6,263 nucleotides of DNA, taken from NCBI GenBank assembly GCA_006227095.1, contig SBFZ01000335.1, positions 1 to 6,263 of the forward strand, written 5' to 3'. A program made the translations under genes and the position numbers. The DNA comes from Bacteroidota bacterium. Its GTDB lineage: Bacteria; Bacteroidota; Bacteroidia; Bacteroidales; VadinHA17. This document shows positions 5,733 to 6,263 of the stretch, in pieces (the first letter of the stretch is position 1; every line of letters starts with the position of its first letter). A model generated the notes under the pieces. It had not been told where the DNA came from, ran no database searches, and saw only the letters and a list, made by a program, of their open reading frames with translations.

Positions 5733-6263
5733 CTATTCCGCCATTGCTTCGGCCAGCTCGTCAGTCATCTCGAGGTTGTGATATACAGCCTGTACGTCGT
5801 CATCATCCTCCAGCGCCTCAATGAGCTTCATAACCTTTCTGGCCGACTCCACATCAAGGGTCTTTGTCTCCTTCGGCACCCGTTTCAGCATTGCCTCATC
5901 AGGCTCAATCCCAAGCTCTTCCAGTTTACGGTTGACGCTTCCAAAGTCGTCCTTGGCGCAGGTAACGGTAATCACCTCTTCATCAATCTCAATATCTTCA
6001 GCGCCGGCATCGATAAGTTCCAGTTCGAGGCTCTCCATATCCTTACCTGGTACATCTTCAGTATTGATAGAGAAGACCCCCTTGCGGTCAAAGAGGAATG
6101 TAAGTGAACCGTTCGGGCCGAGGGCCCCGTTATACTTACCGAAGATGAAGCGTATGCTGGCCAGGGTACGGTTGGTGTTGTCGGTAAGGCCTTCAACGAA
6201 AACGGCTATTCCGTTTGCGGCGTAGCCCTCATAAGTCATCTCGTGGTAGGCTTCCGCATCAGC
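5733..6263 (-). CDS. YebC/PmpR family protein (TACO1-like), 5' end outside window
   Basis: The frame is open to the window edge and covers 176 residues. The internal ATG at 6239 is not the start, because the family sequence ADAEAYHEMTYEGYA runs straight through it. Full-length members have about 240 residues, so roughly 65 N-terminal residues are missing. Recognisable blocks are TYEGYAANGIAVFVEGLTDN, the next segment with NRTLASIRFIFGKYNGALG, then FDRKGVFSI, ELIDAGAEDIE and the C-terminal VQAVYHNLEMTDELAE. The family was long annotated as DNA-binding regulators (PmpR); more recent work on YebC and mitochondrial TACO1 indicates a role in translation, easing ribosome stalling at proline-rich stretches. 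It is the first visible gene of the minus-strand cluster with the SPOR and PurF-like genes. Its 3' end is followed by a partial duplication of itself. Confidence 0.92.
   Translation of the reverse strand, partial: ADAEAYHEMTYEGYAANGIAVFVEGLTDNTNRTLASIRFIFGKYNGALGPNGSLTFLFDRKGVFSINTEDVPGKDMESLELELIDAGAEDIEIDEEVITVTCAKDDFGSVNRKLEELGIEPDEAMLKRVPKETKTLDVESARKVMKLIEALEDDDDVQAVYHNLEMTDELAEAMAE

Noticed and set aside
5064..6107. Plus-strand open frame of 347 residues
   Set aside because: It lies opposite the SPOR and yebC genes and part of the PurF-like gene, all with clear family motifs, and its own product is Ser/Arg/Leu-rich with no recognisable domain. It is a shadow frame.

Overview
The window looks like an ordinary chromosomal segment from a member of the phylum Bacteroidota, most likely order Bacteroidales. 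Four things point there: promoters matching the Bacteroidota consensus (TTG, about 20 nt, TAnnTTTG), mostly weak or absent Shine-Dalgarno sequences, a pair of acyltransferases resembling the glycine-lipid enzymes GlsA and GlsB, and a long (613-residue) PurF-like amidotransferase of the kind I associate with Bacteroidales. No transposase, integrase, phage gene, tRNA, rRNA or CRISPR array is visible.

Layout from left to right. Positions 1-196 (minus) hold the first 65 codons of an S9-family (prolyl oligopeptidase-like) lipoprotein, cut by the window edge. Positions 197-380 are non-coding and carry a decayed tandem repeat in which a good minus-strand promoter is embedded. Positions 381-1124 (minus) encode a DUF169 protein of unknown function. 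A 180-bp divergent gap with a GC-rich inverted repeat and a plus-strand promoter follows. Then come glsA (1305-2144) and glsB (2197-3156) on the plus strand, probably one transcript. The convergent gap 3157-3309 is filled almost stop codon to stop codon by heptanucleotide repeats in both orientations. The right half is a minus-strand cluster read from right to left: a YebC/PmpR-family regulator (5' end outside the window), a small secreted SPOR-domain protein, and the PurF-like protein. The last two are separated by a single base.

How the genes work together. GlsB should N-acylate glycine with a 3-hydroxy fatty acid and GlsA should then O-acylate that product, giving a glycine lipid of the Bacteroidota envelope. 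The PurF-like enzyme belongs to purine synthesis by homology. Its pairing with a periplasmic SPOR protein and YebC has no obvious functional logic and may be only conserved proximity.

I found no clear new multi-gene system. The observations most worth checking are the duplicated and diverged 3' end of the yebC gene (5687-5722 against 5733-5768), the heptad-repeat array between glsB and the PurF-like gene, the altered active-site motifs of the PurF-like protein, and the tandem repeat that overlaps a predicted promoter upstream of the S9 peptidase.
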